Positions 1 to 8,435 of a stretch of DNA of 64,000 nt are shown here, in pieces; the stretch's first letter is position 1, and each line of letters begins with the position of its first letter. Position numbers and translations under genes: made by a program. The DNA comes from an uncultured Roseburia sp. (lineage in GTDB: Bacteria > Bacillota > Clostridia > Lachnospirales > Lachnospiraceae): contig CANRYS010000007.1 in assembly GCA_947644305.1 (NCBI GenBank), forward strand, positions 1 to 64,000. The letters run 5' to 3'. The notes beneath the pieces are model-generated. The model had not been told where the DNA came from. It searched no databases and saw only the letters and a program-made list of their open reading frames with translations.

Positions 1-2
1 CT

Positions 3-116
3 GGTATCAGTTATTATACACCTTTTGCAGAATTATTGCACCTCATTTTCAATGCTATTGTAAAAGATATGGAAAATTCAGAGAAAAAACTTTACAGATT
101 TGTGGATATGTGGTAA
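3..116 (+). CDS. possible 3' end of an upstream gene (truncated by window edge)
   Basis: An open frame runs from the window edge to a TAA at 114-116 and would encode 37 residues ending ...YRFVDMW. It is too short to assign to a family. It could be the tail of the gene before rpsO or a chance open frame. The stop codon lies inside the proposed -10 box of the rpsO promoter, which would fit an independent transcription start for rpsO. Confidence 0.3.
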   Translation, partial: GISYYTPFAELLHLIFNAIVKDMENSEKKLYRFVDMW

Positions 117-119
117 GAT
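91..119 (+). promoter_or_regulatory. sigma-A type promoter for rpsO
   Basis: TTTACA (91-96), a 17-base spacer, then TAAGAT (114-119). The transcript would carry a leader of about 85 bases before the rpsO start. That leader contains short complementary segments (CCAAT near 137, ATTGG near 178) and could host S15 autoregulation, but no known leader class was recognised with confidence. Confidence 0.5.
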
Positions 120-209
120 AATCGAGTTGAATCAACCAATACTCAGAATCAGGACAACTCCGACCGGTTCTTGGTAATTGGCATTTAAAAAATATGGAGG
201 TATGTTAAA

Positions 210-476
210 ATGATGACAACAGAGAAAAAAGCAGAGATCATTAAAGAGTTTGGAAGAACACCAAACGACACAGGTTCACCAGAGGTTCAGGTGGCTCTCC
301 TGACAGAGCGGATCAATACGCTGACAGAACATTTGAAGGAGAACAAAAAAGACCATCACTCAAGAAGAGGTCTTTTGAAAATGGTAGGAAAAAGACGTGG
401 TCTTCTGGATTATCTGAAGAAAACAGATCTGGAGGGATACCGTGCCCTGATCGCAAGACTTGGTCTGAGAAAGTAA
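210..476 (+). CDS. rpsO: 30S ribosomal protein S15
   Basis: Primary rRNA-binding protein of the small subunit platform; binds 16S rRNA early in 30S assembly. The 88-residue product has the usual S15 length and signatures: [14 protein letters not shown] at about residues 22-35, the [11 protein letters not shown] block at 46-56, and the C-terminal [28 protein letters not shown] at 196-200 lies 9 bases before the first ATG; a second ATG follows immediately, so the product may begin one residue later. An intrinsic terminator follows, and pnp lies downstream after one inserted NUDIX gene, a variation on the widespread rpsO-pnp neighbourhood. Confidence 0.98.
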   Translation: MMTTEKKAEIIKEFGRTPNDTGSPEVQVALLTERINTLTEHLKENKKDHHSRRGLLKMVGKRRGLLDYLKKTDLEGYRALIARLGLRK

Positions 477-502
477 GAATTGTTTGCTCGGCAGAGCAGT
501 AG

Positions 503-553
503 AAAATGATAGGTGTGGTCAATGGATATTCTATAGCCGCAACTATCATTTTT
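503..553 (+). terminator. rho-independent terminator after rpsO
   Basis: AAAATGATAG (503-512) pairs with CTATCATTTT (543-552). Inside it, TGTGGT pairs with GCCGCA allowing G-U pairs, and the arm runs into a short T-run. It separates rpsO from the NUDIX gene. Confidence 0.75.
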
Positions 554-592
554 GTCTATACTGTAAAACTTCTAAAGTGACGGAGGTGGCCT

Positions 593-1057
593 ATGAAAAG
601 AGATAGAAGTCAGTCCATGGTGATCCGGGGTGATCGGATTCTTCTCGTAGAGCATGAATTGTTTGGACGGGATTTTTATAATCTTCCCGGTGGAGGAATT
701 GAAGAAGGGGAGACGCCGGAGCAGGCGGCGCTGCGGGAACTTGCAGAAGAGTGTAATGTACAGGGAAGGATCCTGAGACCGCTGACCATCGAGTATAAGC
801 CGGATCTCGAAAGTCGGGTCTATACGTTTCTGGTAGAGATTCCAGAGGATGCAGTAGCAGTGAAGGGACTGGACCCAGAACTTTCCCAGGAGGAACAATC
901 CATCGTAGCGGTCAAATGGATGCGTCTGGATGAGATTGCAGAGAGGGACCGAGCATACCTGTTCGGTGCAGGATTGATGCGGGTACCATACTTTCATGAT
1001 GAAGTTCTGCTGTGGGACGGAGAGGATATCAGTTATCCGGCGAAAAAGATGGTGTGA
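593..1057 (+). CDS. NUDIX hydrolase
   Basis: Predicted Mg-dependent pyrophosphohydrolase that cleaves nucleoside diphosphates linked to another group. The 154-residue protein carries a good Nudix box at about residues 35-57: G-x5-E-x7-REL-x-EE, spelled GGIEEGETPEQAALRELAEE, although the usual final Gly is replaced (ECNV). The N-terminus MKRDRSQSMVIRGDRILLVEH is the usual first beta strand. The substrate cannot be told from sequence; mutT-like, ADP-ribose and Ap4A hydrolases share this fold. CGGAGGTGG precedes the ATG. It sits alone between the rpsO terminator and the pnp leader. Confidence 0.9.
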   Translation: MKRDRSQSMVIRGDRILLVEHELFGRDFYNLPGGGIEEGETPEQAALRELAEECNVQGRILRPLTIEYKPDLESRVYTFLVEIPEDAVAVKGLDPELSQEEQSIVAVKWMRLDEIAERDRAYLFGAGLMRVPYFHDEVLLWDGEDISYPAKKMV

Positions 1058-1100
1058 TGGCTCAGCCACTGTGCCACATGGCCGCAATATTAAAAAAATG

Positions 1101-1129
1101 TTTCCTTTACGGAGATATTATGTTATACT
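1101..1129 (+). promoter_or_regulatory. candidate promoter for pnp
   Basis: TATACT at 1124-1129 is a good -10 box. The -35 at the right distance (TTTCCT, 1101-1106, 17-base spacer) is weak. It lies just upstream of the long pnp leader hairpin, so the transcript would start around 1136 and include the whole hairpin. Confidence 0.4.
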
Positions 1130-1157
1130 TAAAATGTATGTGTAAAAAACAAATATA

Positions 1158-1234
1158 GAGATTTGTCCGAGACTTCTGAAAAGTGCATTATCTGAGAGGG
1201 CGGATAATGTGCTTTTCAGTTGTTTCGGAATCTC
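1158..1234 (+). promoter_or_regulatory. long hairpin in the pnp 5' leader, candidate RNase III site
   Basis: Three stacked helices close on a 10-base loop (1193-1202). GAGATT (1158-1163) pairs with AATCTC (1229-1234). CCGAGAC (1167-1173) pairs with GTTTCGG (1222-1228), with one G-U. A 17-base arm (1176-1192) pairs with 1203-1219, with two G-U pairs. Only a 3-base bulge and a TT/TT internal loop interrupt it, and no T-run follows, so it is not a simple terminator. In enterobacteria a comparable pnp leader helix is cut by RNase III, after which PNPase represses its own mRNA; the same logic is inferred here. rnc lies at 41,246 in this window. Confidence 0.7.
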
Positions 1235-1266
1235 TAGTATAAATAAGAATGTAAGGAGAAAAAAAT

Positions 1267-3363
1267 ATGTACAAGACATTTTCAATGGAGCTTGGGGGAA
1301 GAACACTTTCTGTGGATATTGGAAGAGTAGCCGCCCAGGCAAATGGTGCAGCATTTATGCATTATGGAAATACTGTTGTTTTATCAACGGCGACAGCATC
1401 GGAAAAACCGAGAGAAGGCATCGATTTTTTCCCGCTCAGTGTGGAGTATAATGAAAAAATGTATTCCGTGGGAAAGATTCCCGGCGGATTTACGAGACGG
1501 GAGGGAAAACCTTCCGACAATGCGATTTTGACCTGCCGTGTGATCGACCGTCCGATGCGGCCGCTGTTTCCGAAGGATTATCGGAACGATGTGACCCTGG
1601 AAAACCTGGTGATGTGTGTGGATCAGGACTGTAGCCCAGAGCTTACGGCGATGCTTGGTTCTGCTCTTGCCACATGTATTTCAGATATTCCTTTTGACGG
1701 ACCGACAGCAGCGACACAGATCGGTCTGGTGGACGGTGAGCTGGTGATAAATCCTACCGCTGATCAGAGACAGGTTTCCGATCTCGCTCTTACGGTGGCT
1801 TCCACCAGGGAAAAGGTGATCATGATCGAGGCGGGCGCTAACGAAGTGCCGGAGGACCTTATGATCGAAGCGATCTACAAGGCTCACGAGGTAAATGGTC
1901 AGATTATCGAATTTTTTGATAAGATCGTTGCTGAGTGTGGAAAAGAAAAGCACGATTATGAGCACTTTGATATACCAGAGGATCTGTATGAGGACATGGT
2001 TTCTTTTGTCACTCCAGAGGCCATGGAAGAGGCTGTGTTTACAGATGTTAAACAGGTTCGTGAGGAAAACATCCGCAAGATCAAGGATCAATTGGAGGAG
2101 CGTTACGAAGAGGCGCATCCAGAGTGGATGGAGCTGATCGATGAGGCTGTTTATAAATTCCAGAAAAAGACTGTCCGTAAGATGATTCTTAAGGACCACA
2201 AACGTCCGGATGGCCGTGAGGTGACGCAGATCCGTCCCCTGGCAGCAGAAATCGACGTGCTTCCTACGGTTCACGGTTCGGGACTGTTCTCTAGAGGACA
2301 GACACAGGTGCTCAATGTGACGACGCTGGCACCGCTGGTTGAAAAACAAAAACTGGATGGATTGGATGAGCATATTACATCCAAGAGATACATCCATCAT
2401 TATAATTTCCCATCCTATTCGGTAGGAGAGACGAGACCGAGCAGAGGTCCGGGTCGTCGGGAGATTGGACATGGAGCGCTGGCAGAGAGGGCGCTTGTAC
2501 CAGTGATTCCTTCCGAGGAAGAATTCCCTTATACGATTCGTACCGTATCGGAGATCATGGAGTCCAATGGTTCTACTTCCCAGGGAAGTATTTGTGCTTC
2601 CACGCTGTCATTGATGGCGGCAGGTGTGCCGATCAAAGCACCGGTAGCAGGTATTTCCGTAGGCCTGGTGACCGGAGATTCCGATGATGACTATCTGATC
2701 CTTACGGATATCCAGGGACTGGAAGATTTCTTTGGCGATATGGACTTTAAGGTGGCCGGTACCCATAAGGGAATCACAGCTATCCAGATGGACATTAAGA
2801 TTCATGGTCTCACCCGTGAGATCGTCGAAGGTGCCATCCGTCGTACCAAAGAGGCGAGAACTTATATTTTGGATGAAGTTATGATAAAAGCCATCGCAGA
2901 GCCGCGCAAGGAAGTGAATGAATTTGCTCCAAAGATCAAACAGATTATGATCGATCCGGCGAAGATCGGCGATGTAGTTGGCCAGAGAGGAAAGACCATC
3001 AACACACTCATCGAGCGCACTGGCGTGAAGATCGATATTACCGATGATGGTGCGGTGTCGGTATGTGGTACCGACAAGGCGATGATGGATGAGGCTCTCC
3101 GTCTGATCCAGATCATTGTGACAGATTTTGAGAAGGGACAAGTTTTGGAAGGAACCGTCGTAAGTATCAAAGACTTTGGTGCTTTCATCGAATTTGCTCC
3201 TGGCAAGGAAGGCATGGTTCATATTTCTAATATCTGCAAGAGAAGGATCAATCATGTGGAAGATGAACTGACATTGGGGGACAAAGTAAAGGTTGTCTGC
3301 CTTGGAAAAGACAAGATGGGCAGAATTTCATTCAGTATGAAAGATCTCCATGAAAATGCCTAA
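1267..3363 (+). CDS. pnp: polyribonucleotide nucleotidyltransferase (PNPase)
   Basis: Phosphorolytic 3'-5' exoribonuclease of mRNA turnover. The 698 residues match the family length and order: first RNase PH-like domain, helical linker, second RNase PH domain (GRPDGREVTQIRPL from about 310; the FSRGQTQVLN block near 345; the FPYTIRTVSEIMESNGS active-site region near 420), then a KH domain (IGDVVGQRGKTINTLIERTG, about 565-585), then an S1 domain (GQVLEGTVVSIKDFGAFIEF, about 620-640). GGAG lies just before the ATG. A 70-base hairpin precedes the gene and probably controls it. The amidase gene follows without a clear terminator. Confidence 0.98.
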   Translation: MYKTFSMELGGRTLSVDIGRVAAQANGAAFMHYGNTVVLSTATASEKPREGIDFFPLSVEYNEKMYSVGKIPGGFTRREGKPSDNAILTCRVIDRPMRPLFPKDYRNDVTLENLVMCVDQDCSPELTAMLGSALATCISDIPFDGPTAATQIGLVDGELVINPTADQRQVSDLALTVASTREKVIMIEAGANEVPEDLMIEAIYKAHEVNGQIIEFFDKIVAECGKEKHDYEHFDIPEDLYEDMVSFVTPEAMEEAVFTDVKQVREENIRKIKDQLEERYEEAHPEWMELIDEAVYKFQKKTVRKMILKDHKRPDGREVTQIRPLAAEIDVLPTVHGSGLFSRGQTQVLNVTTLAPLVEKQKLDGLDEHITSKRYIHHYNFPSYSVGETRPSRGPGRREIGHGALAERALVPVIPSEEEFPYTIRTVSEIMESNGSTSQGSICASTLSLMAAGVPIKAPVAGISVGLVTGDSDDDYLILTDIQGLEDFFGDMDFKVAGTHKGITAIQMDIKIHGLTREIVEGAIRRTKEARTYILDEVMIKAIAEPRKEVNEFAPKIKQIMIDPAKIGDVVGQRGKTINTLIERTGVKIDITDDGAVSVCGTDKAMMDEALRLIQIIVTDFEKGQVLEGTVVSIKDFGAFIEFAPGKEGMVHISNICKRRINHVEDELTLGDKVKVVCLGKDKMGRISFSMKDLHENA

Positions 3364-3370
3364 TTCATTT

Positions 3371-4168
3371 ATGAAGATAGCACTTACCAGCATGGACATA
3401 GTGTGGGAAGATAAGTCTGTGAACCAGGAAAAGTGTGCAGAACTGATAAAGCGGGCCTCGGAATCTGGGGCTCGCCTTATCCTTTTTCCAGAGATGACCC
3501 TGACGGGATTTACTATGGATGTTCGGGGCTGTGGAGAGACCGAAGGCCGGTGTCAGCACTGCTCTACAGTGGCTTTTTTTCTGGAGCAGTCAGAGAGGTA
3601 TGGGATGGCGGTGGGATTTGGCTATATCCACCGGGAAGAGGAGAAGGGAACGAACCATTTTGTGGTGGCTGACAAAGGAAAGATCATTGCGGACTATACC
3701 AAGATACATCCTTTTTCCTATGGAGGTGAGGATCGTGTTTATAATTCTGGCAGCCAGTTGGTCTCGGCAGAATTGGACGGCATTCGTATGGGGCTTTTTA
3801 TATGCTACGATTTACGGTTTCCAGAGATTTTCCAGGTGTCCAGTGAGGACTGCGAAGTGCTGGCGGTGATCGCTAACTGGCCCAGAGAGAGGATTCATCA
3901 CTGGCACTGTCTGCTCCCGGCGAGGGCTATAGAAAATCAGTCCGTAGTTTTGGGAGTGAACCGCAGGGGCTGGGGTGGTGGGATCGAGTATGTGGATTCC
4001 AGTGAGGCATATGACTGTGAGGGAAATCGGATTCCATGTCAGCGTATTACCACCAAGGCAGGTGACGACTGTCTTTTGTGCGAGATAGATGTCCATAGAC
4101 CGTGGCAACTGCGCAGAGAATTTCCGGTAAAACAAGATCGCAGAAAAAAATGGTATAAAAGTCTGTAG
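3371..4168 (+). CDS. nitrilase-superfamily carbon-nitrogen hydrolase
   Basis: Predicted amidase that hydrolyses a C-N amide bond through a Glu-Lys-Cys triad. All three residues are visible: Glu in LILFPEMTLTGF, Lys in DYTKIHPFSY and Cys in GLFICYDLRFPEIF. About 265 residues from the start chosen here; MKIALTSMDI is where the family normally begins. An in-frame ATG at 3350, inside the end of pnp, is an alternative; neither start has a strong ribosome site. The sequence resembles the omega-amidase (2-oxoglutaramate) branch, which is suggestive only. It is probably co-transcribed with pnp. Confidence 0.88.
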   Translation: MKIALTSMDIVWEDKSVNQEKCAELIKRASESGARLILFPEMTLTGFTMDVRGCGETEGRCQHCSTVAFFLEQSERYGMAVGFGYIHREEEKGTNHFVVADKGKIIADYTKIHPFSYGGEDRVYNSGSQLVSAELDGIRMGLFICYDLRFPEIFQVSSEDCEVLAVIANWPRERIHHWHCLLPARAIENQSVVLGVNRRGWGGGIEYVDSSEAYDCEGNRIPCQRITTKAGDDCLLCEIDVHRPWQLRREFPVKQDRRKKWYKSL

Positions 4169-4384
4169 CCGATGAAGCAAATTTAGAACCAGTTTCATCT
4201 AGCTCGATGGTGCCAATTTGAACCCCGTTTCGTTCTGCGCTAGCAGCAAAATAGTGTTGTTTTTCTTTGCGGGTTTGGTGTACTGTCAGTCATAGGGATT
4301 GTGGAAAAGGCGTATAAAGATCAAAATAAATGTCACACTATGAGTAGGCGAAGGCCTGTAATAATCAGAAAAGGTGTGTGTGAC

Positions 4385-5014
4385 ATGGGAACAGAGAATA
4401 TCAAAGAATACGGACAATGCCAGTTGGGCGGCATCCAATTGCTATCTATCATCGGAGAAATCGAGGGACATGAATGTGTCTCAGAGAATACAAAATCCAC
4501 AAAATATGAACATCTGCTTCCTTTATTGGCGACTGCAGAGCACGACGAGGAAGTCAAGGGAATTTTATTTTTGGTTAATACCGTGGGCGGGGATGTGTCC
4601 TGTGGCCTTGCACTGGCAGAGATGATCGCCGGCCTGAGCAAGCCGACGGTGTCGCTGATCATTGGTGACAGCCATTCCATCGGTGTACCTCTGGCGACGG
4701 CTACCGATCATTCTTTTATTGTGCCCAGCGCAACGATGATCATACATCCAGTACGCATGAGCGGCATGGTGATCGGGGCTCCCCAGACCTATGGACAGTT
4801 TCAGCAGATCCAGGACCGGATCATTGATTTTATTGTGCGAAACTGTGAGGCGAAAAAAGAACGGATTGAAGAGCTTATGATGAATACCTGCATGCTTTCC
4901 AAAGATCTTGGAACGGTTCTTGTGGGGAAAGAGGCGGTGGAGGAGAAGCTGGTGAATGAAGTTGGCAATCTCTCTTCTGCGCTGGCCTATCTGAAAAAAG
5001 TGATTCACGCCTGA
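4385..5014 (+). CDS. tepA: ClpP-like serine protease TepA (translocation-enhancing type)
   Basis: Member of the ClpP/crotonase fold. About 209 residues. The core TKYEHLLPLL...NTVGGDVSCGLALAEMIAGLSKPT...GDSHSIGVPLA...IHPVRMSG closely resembles Bacillus TepA, which is linked to protein secretion and degradation of small acid-soluble spore proteins. The nucleophile-region serine is in SHSIGVP and the His in TMIIHPVR. The neighbour is also conserved: tepA lies directly before spoIIIE in Bacillus. The chosen ATG follows AAGGTG; a GTG at 4301 and an ATG at 4340 are in-frame alternatives. The 215 bases before the start hold no clear gene or terminator. Confidence 0.88.
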   Translation: MGTENIKEYGQCQLGGIQLLSIIGEIEGHECVSENTKSTKYEHLLPLLATAEHDEEVKGILFLVNTVGGDVSCGLALAEMIAGLSKPTVSLIIGDSHSIGVPLATATDHSFIVPSATMIIHPVRMSGMVIGAPQTYGQFQQIQDRIIDFIVRNCEAKKERIEELMMNTCMLSKDLGTVLVGKEAVEEKLVNEVGNLSSALAYLKKVIHA

Positions 5015-5052
5015 GAAGTGGCGTTGAAGGAGAGGGAAAGGTTTGAAGAAAA

Positions 5053-7527
5053 ATGGCAAATAAGAAGAGAAAACCTGTAAAAAAAGTTCAGGATGTGTCT
5101 CCTCTGGCAAGAGAGATCATACTTTTGGTGATCATCGTATTTTCCATCTTGTCACTGCTGAGTCTGTTTGACCTGTGTGGCGCTGGGGGAAGGCTCCTAA
5201 GTGGGCTGTTGTTTGGACTTTTTGGTGCTGTCTCTTATATTTTTCCAATCTGCCTTCTGGTGGCAAGTGGATTTTTTATATCCAACCCGGACAATTCCGA
5301 GCTGAAACGTAAGATCATATACAGTGCGGGATTGTACATATGTCTTTGTGGTATTTTCCAATGGGTGATCGACAGCAAGGTAGAGGGATTGATCGAAGTA
5401 TACAAGCTCTGTAGCAGTGAGCGGACCGGTGGCGGTCTTTTGGGAGGGATACTTTCGTACCTATTGACACTTCTGGCAGGAAGAGCTGGTTCACTGGTGA
5501 TCATACTCGGACTGACCTTGCTATTTGTGATGCTTATTACGAGGAAGCTGATCTTTGCGGCGATTCGTGATCTCTACGAAGAAAAGTCGTCGAAAAAAGA
5601 CTACATAGAATATGAGAATTACGAAGAGCAGGAGGAAGAGCCGGAACAGCGACAGATGAAGGTACACACCTTTGAGAAGAAGAAAGGAAAAGAGACAAAA
5701 AGAAAACGGAAAAAGGCGCAGATACAACCGGTGGAGCCGAAGGCGCAAGAGGAAGAAAAGACAGAGCAGGAACAACGATCCGATGCGGTTACTGAGGAAC
5801 CAGAGCTCCCGAACATATCCATTATTCGAGGAGGTTCACAGGATTCTGCTGAAAATCCAGTGTATCAGGAGGAACTTGATACAAAATTCGGAAATCACAA
5901 ACAGGCTCATGAGCTGGAGATAAAAGAGCAAACTACGAAAGAGCAAAAGATCAGAGAGTCCAGAAAGAAAGAGAAAAAAACGGAGGATCCCCAGGCGGAG
6001 ATTCAGCAGATTGAGGAAGAGATCAAGAAACCAGAACCCCAGCAGGAAAGTACGTATGTATTTCCTTCCCTGGATCTTCTCTCTCAGCCCAAGGCGGGAA
6101 ACAAAGGTCTCAGTGATAAGGATTTGATCGACACAGCGGCCAAACTTCAGGGAACATTGGAAAGTTTTGGTGTCAAGGTAAGGATGGGAGATGTGAGCTG
6201 TGGACCGAGTGTGACCCGGTATGAGCTGGTGCCGGAGCAGGGAGTTAAGGTAAGCAGTATCACCAGACTTGCGGATGATATCAAGCTGAGCCTGGCGGCT
6301 TCGGATATAAGGATCGAGGCGCCGATCCCTGGAAAAGCGGCAGTGGGGATCGAGGTGCCGAATGCCAAACGGAATATGGTGACTCTTCGTGAACTGCTGG
6401 AGAGCAGGGAGTTTCAGAGCGCCAAGTCCAACGTATCCTTTGCGGTGGGAAAGGATATCAGCGGCAAAACCATTGTGACGGATATCGCCAAAATGCCTCA
6501 TATGCTTGTGGCAGGGGCGACCGGTTCCGGTAAATCGGTGTGTATCAATACGCTGATCATGAGTATTATTTATAAGGCGGATCCCAATGACGTCAAATTT
6601 ATCATGGTGGATCCGAAGATGGTGGAACTGACAGCGTATGCGGATATCCCCCATCTGATGATCCCAGTGGTGACGGATCCGAAGAAAGCTTCTGCGGCGC
6701 TGAACTGGGCGGTGCAGGAGATGACGGTGCGCTACAATAAATTTGCAGAGCTTGGCGTCCGGGACATCAAGAGTTATAATAAAAAGATCGCCGGTCTCAA
6801 ATACAACGAAGAGAATACCTATGAAAAGATGTGCCAGATCGTTATTATCGTGGACGAGTTTGCCGATCTAATGATGGTAGCGCCGGGAGAGGTCGAAGAT
6901 GCAGTCTGTCGTCTGGCGCAGTTGGCGAGAGCGGCAGGAATCCATCTGGTACTGGCGACCCAGAGGCCTTCCGTCAATGTCATTACCGGTCTGATCAAGG
7001 CAAATATTCCATCCCGCATCGCCCTGTCGGTGTCATCCGCCATTGATTCCCGGACCATCATCGACAGCGCCGGGGCAGAGAAACTTCTGGGAAACGGAGA
7101 TATGCTTTTTGCGCCCCAGGATTATCCAAAGCCTGTGCGTATTCAGGGGGCCTTCGTATCCGATGAAGAGCGGGATGACGTGGTGGCATTTCTAAAACAG
7201 CAGCAGGCGGGGCCATCCTATAACGAAGAGATCACGAAACATATCGAGGCAAATCCGGTGGGAGCCAAAGCAGGAGCTGCTGGGGGTGCACCGGGGGGAA
7301 ATGAAAGAGATGAACTTTTTGTGGAAGTGGGACGCTTTATCATTGAAAAGGATAAGGCCTCCATCGGCATGCTCCAAAGGGTATTCCGCATCGGCTTTAA
7401 CCGCGCCGCCCGCATCATGGATCAGCTCTGTGACGCCGGTGTGGTAGGGCCGGAGGAAGGAACGAAGCCGAGGACGATCCTTATGTCCATGGAACAGTTT
7501 GAGAATTATTTGGAAACCGAGGGATGA
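5053..7527 (+). CDS. ftsK: DNA translocase FtsK/SpoIIIE
   Basis: Membrane-anchored, ATP-driven hexameric DNA pump that clears chromosomes from the septum at division or sporulation. The 824 residues show: four N-terminal membrane segments (about 20-175), a long Lys/Glu-rich linker (about 180-330), then the motor with Walker A GATGSGKSVC (about 490-500) and Walker B IVIIVDEFADLMMV (about 595-608), and ATQRPSVNVITGLIK. The C-terminal winged-helix gamma domain (DELFVEVGRFIIEKDKASIGML onward) reads polar DNA motifs. GGAGAGGG precedes the ATG. The downstream ATP-grasp gene overlaps or abuts the stop codon, so the two are translationally linked. Confidence 0.97.
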   Translation: MANKKRKPVKKVQDVSPLAREIILLVIIVFSILSLLSLFDLCGAGGRLLSGLLFGLFGAVSYIFPICLLVASGFFISNPDNSELKRKIIYSAGLYICLCGIFQWVIDSKVEGLIEVYKLCSSERTGGGLLGGILSYLLTLLAGRAGSLVIILGLTLLFVMLITRKLIFAAIRDLYEEKSSKKDYIEYENYEEQEEEPEQRQMKVHTFEKKKGKETKRKRKKAQIQPVEPKAQEEEKTEQEQRSDAVTEEPELPNISIIRGGSQDSAENPVYQEELDTKFGNHKQAHELEIKEQTTKEQKIRESRKKEKKTEDPQAEIQQIEEEIKKPEPQQESTYVFPSLDLLSQPKAGNKGLSDKDLIDTAAKLQGTLESFGVKVRMGDVSCGPSVTRYELVPEQGVKVSSITRLADDIKLSLAASDIRIEAPIPGKAAVGIEVPNAKRNMVTLRELLESREFQSAKSNVSFAVGKDISGKTIVTDIAKMPHMLVAGATGSGKSVCINTLIMSIIYKADPNDVKFIMVDPKMVELTAYADIPHLMIPVVTDPKKASAALNWAVQEMTVRYNKFAELGVRDIKSYNKKIAGLKYNEENTYEKMCQIVIIVDEFADLMMVAPGEVEDAVCRLAQLARAAGIHLVLATQRPSVNVITGLIKANIPSRIALSVSSAIDSRTIIDSAGAEKLLGNGDMLFAPQDYPKPVRIQGAFVSDEERDDVVAFLKQQQAGPSYNEEITKHIEANPVGAKAGAAGGAPGGNERDELFVEVGRFIIEKDKASIGMLQRVFRIGFNRAARIMDQLCDAGVVGPEEGTKPRTILMSMEQFENYLETEG

Positions 7528-7541
7528 GAGGGAGGATACCT

Positions 7542-8417
7542 TTGAGAGGATGGCTTGTGGTAAACGGGTTTTTATACACCGGTAAATTTACAGAACTGAC
7601 TGAAATGTTTGTGGCGGCGGCAGAAAGAAAAGGGATCTACCTGGAGGTGAGATCCAATCGTGAGATTTATACTGGAATCTTTGAGTTGGATCATGCTGTT
7701 CCAAGACCAGATTTCGTGTTGTTCTGGGATAAGGATGTGATCCTGGCCAGATATCTGGAGTTATCGGGAATTCCAGTGTACAACAGCAGCCGTTCCATTG
7801 AAGTGTGCGATGACAAAAGAAAAACGTATCTCTCCTTGTTAGAAGCAGGGATTCCGATCCCCAGAACGATCTCTGGCCCCATGACCTATGAAAATGTGGG
7901 ATTTCCGTCCTTGGATTTTGTGGACAGCCTGGAAGGCGGGCTGGGATATCCCCTAATCGTCAAGGAAGCTTTTGGCTCCTTTGGGGAACAGGTCTATATG
8001 GCGGAGAACCGTGAGGAGCTGGAGCGTATCCTGAAAGCCATCGAAAGGAAGCCTTTTCTTCTCCAGCAGTATATTTCTTCCAGTCGCGGTCAGGATGTGC
8101 GGCTACAGGTAGTGGGAGATCAGGTGGTAGCGGCGATGCGGCGTTATTCAGACAATGATTTTCGCGCTAACATCACCAGTGGAGGCCATATGGAAGGGTA
8201 TGAACCAGAGGAGGCAGCCTGCCTTTTGGCAACCCGGGCAGCTCGGGCGGTGGGCTGTGACTTTGCGGGAGTGGATCTTTTGTTTACAGAAGGTGGTTTC
8301 CTGGTGTGTGAGGTAAACTCCAATGCCCATTTTAAAAATCTCTATGAATGCACCGGAATAAATACGGCGGACTATATTATGGAGTATATCTCTTCCGGGC
8401 CGCTGAAAATGGCCTGA
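7542..8417 (+). CDS. ATP-grasp ligase, RimK-like (first of a tandem pair)
   Basis: Predicted ATP-dependent ligase that activates a carboxylate as an acyl phosphate and joins it to an amine. About 291 residues. Seen: preATP-grasp N-domain, CDDKRKTYLSLLEAGIPIPRT, nucleotide-binding YPLIVKEAFGSFGEQVYM, hinge LLQQYI, RGQDVRLQVVGDQVVAAMRR, and metal-binding VDLLFTEGGFLVCEVNSNAHF (E and N). TTG 7542 is preferred because GGGAGG sits 6 bases upstream; ATG 7524, overlapping the ftsK stop as ATGA, is the alternative. Relatives add glutamate to ribosomal protein S6, coenzyme F420 or lysine-carrier proteins; no precursor peptide is visible, so the substrate is unknown. Confidence 0.85.
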   Translation: MRGWLVVNGFLYTGKFTELTEMFVAAAERKGIYLEVRSNREIYTGIFELDHAVPRPDFVLFWDKDVILARYLELSGIPVYNSSRSIEVCDDKRKTYLSLLEAGIPIPRTISGPMTYENVGFPSLDFVDSLEGGLGYPLIVKEAFGSFGEQVYMAENREELERILKAIERKPFLLQQYISSSRGQDVRLQVVGDQVVAAMRRYSDNDFRANITSGGHMEGYEPEEAACLLATRAARAVGCDFAGVDLLFTEGGFLVCEVNSNAHFKNLYECTGINTADYIMEYISSGPLKMA

Positions 8418-8435
8418 AAGTTAGGAATAGGTGTT

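Noticed and set aside
1681-2472. Long minus-strand open frame inside pnp
   Set aside because: Antisense shadow of a highly conserved gene: no ribosome site or family motif. The same reasoning removed the long antisense frames in ftsK, fhs, pap, smc and ilvA.
4169-4384. Imperfect direct repeat (AATTTAGAACC... and AATTTGAACC...) before tepA
   Set aside because: The similarity fades after about 12 bases and no promoter, operator or hairpin of note accompanies it.
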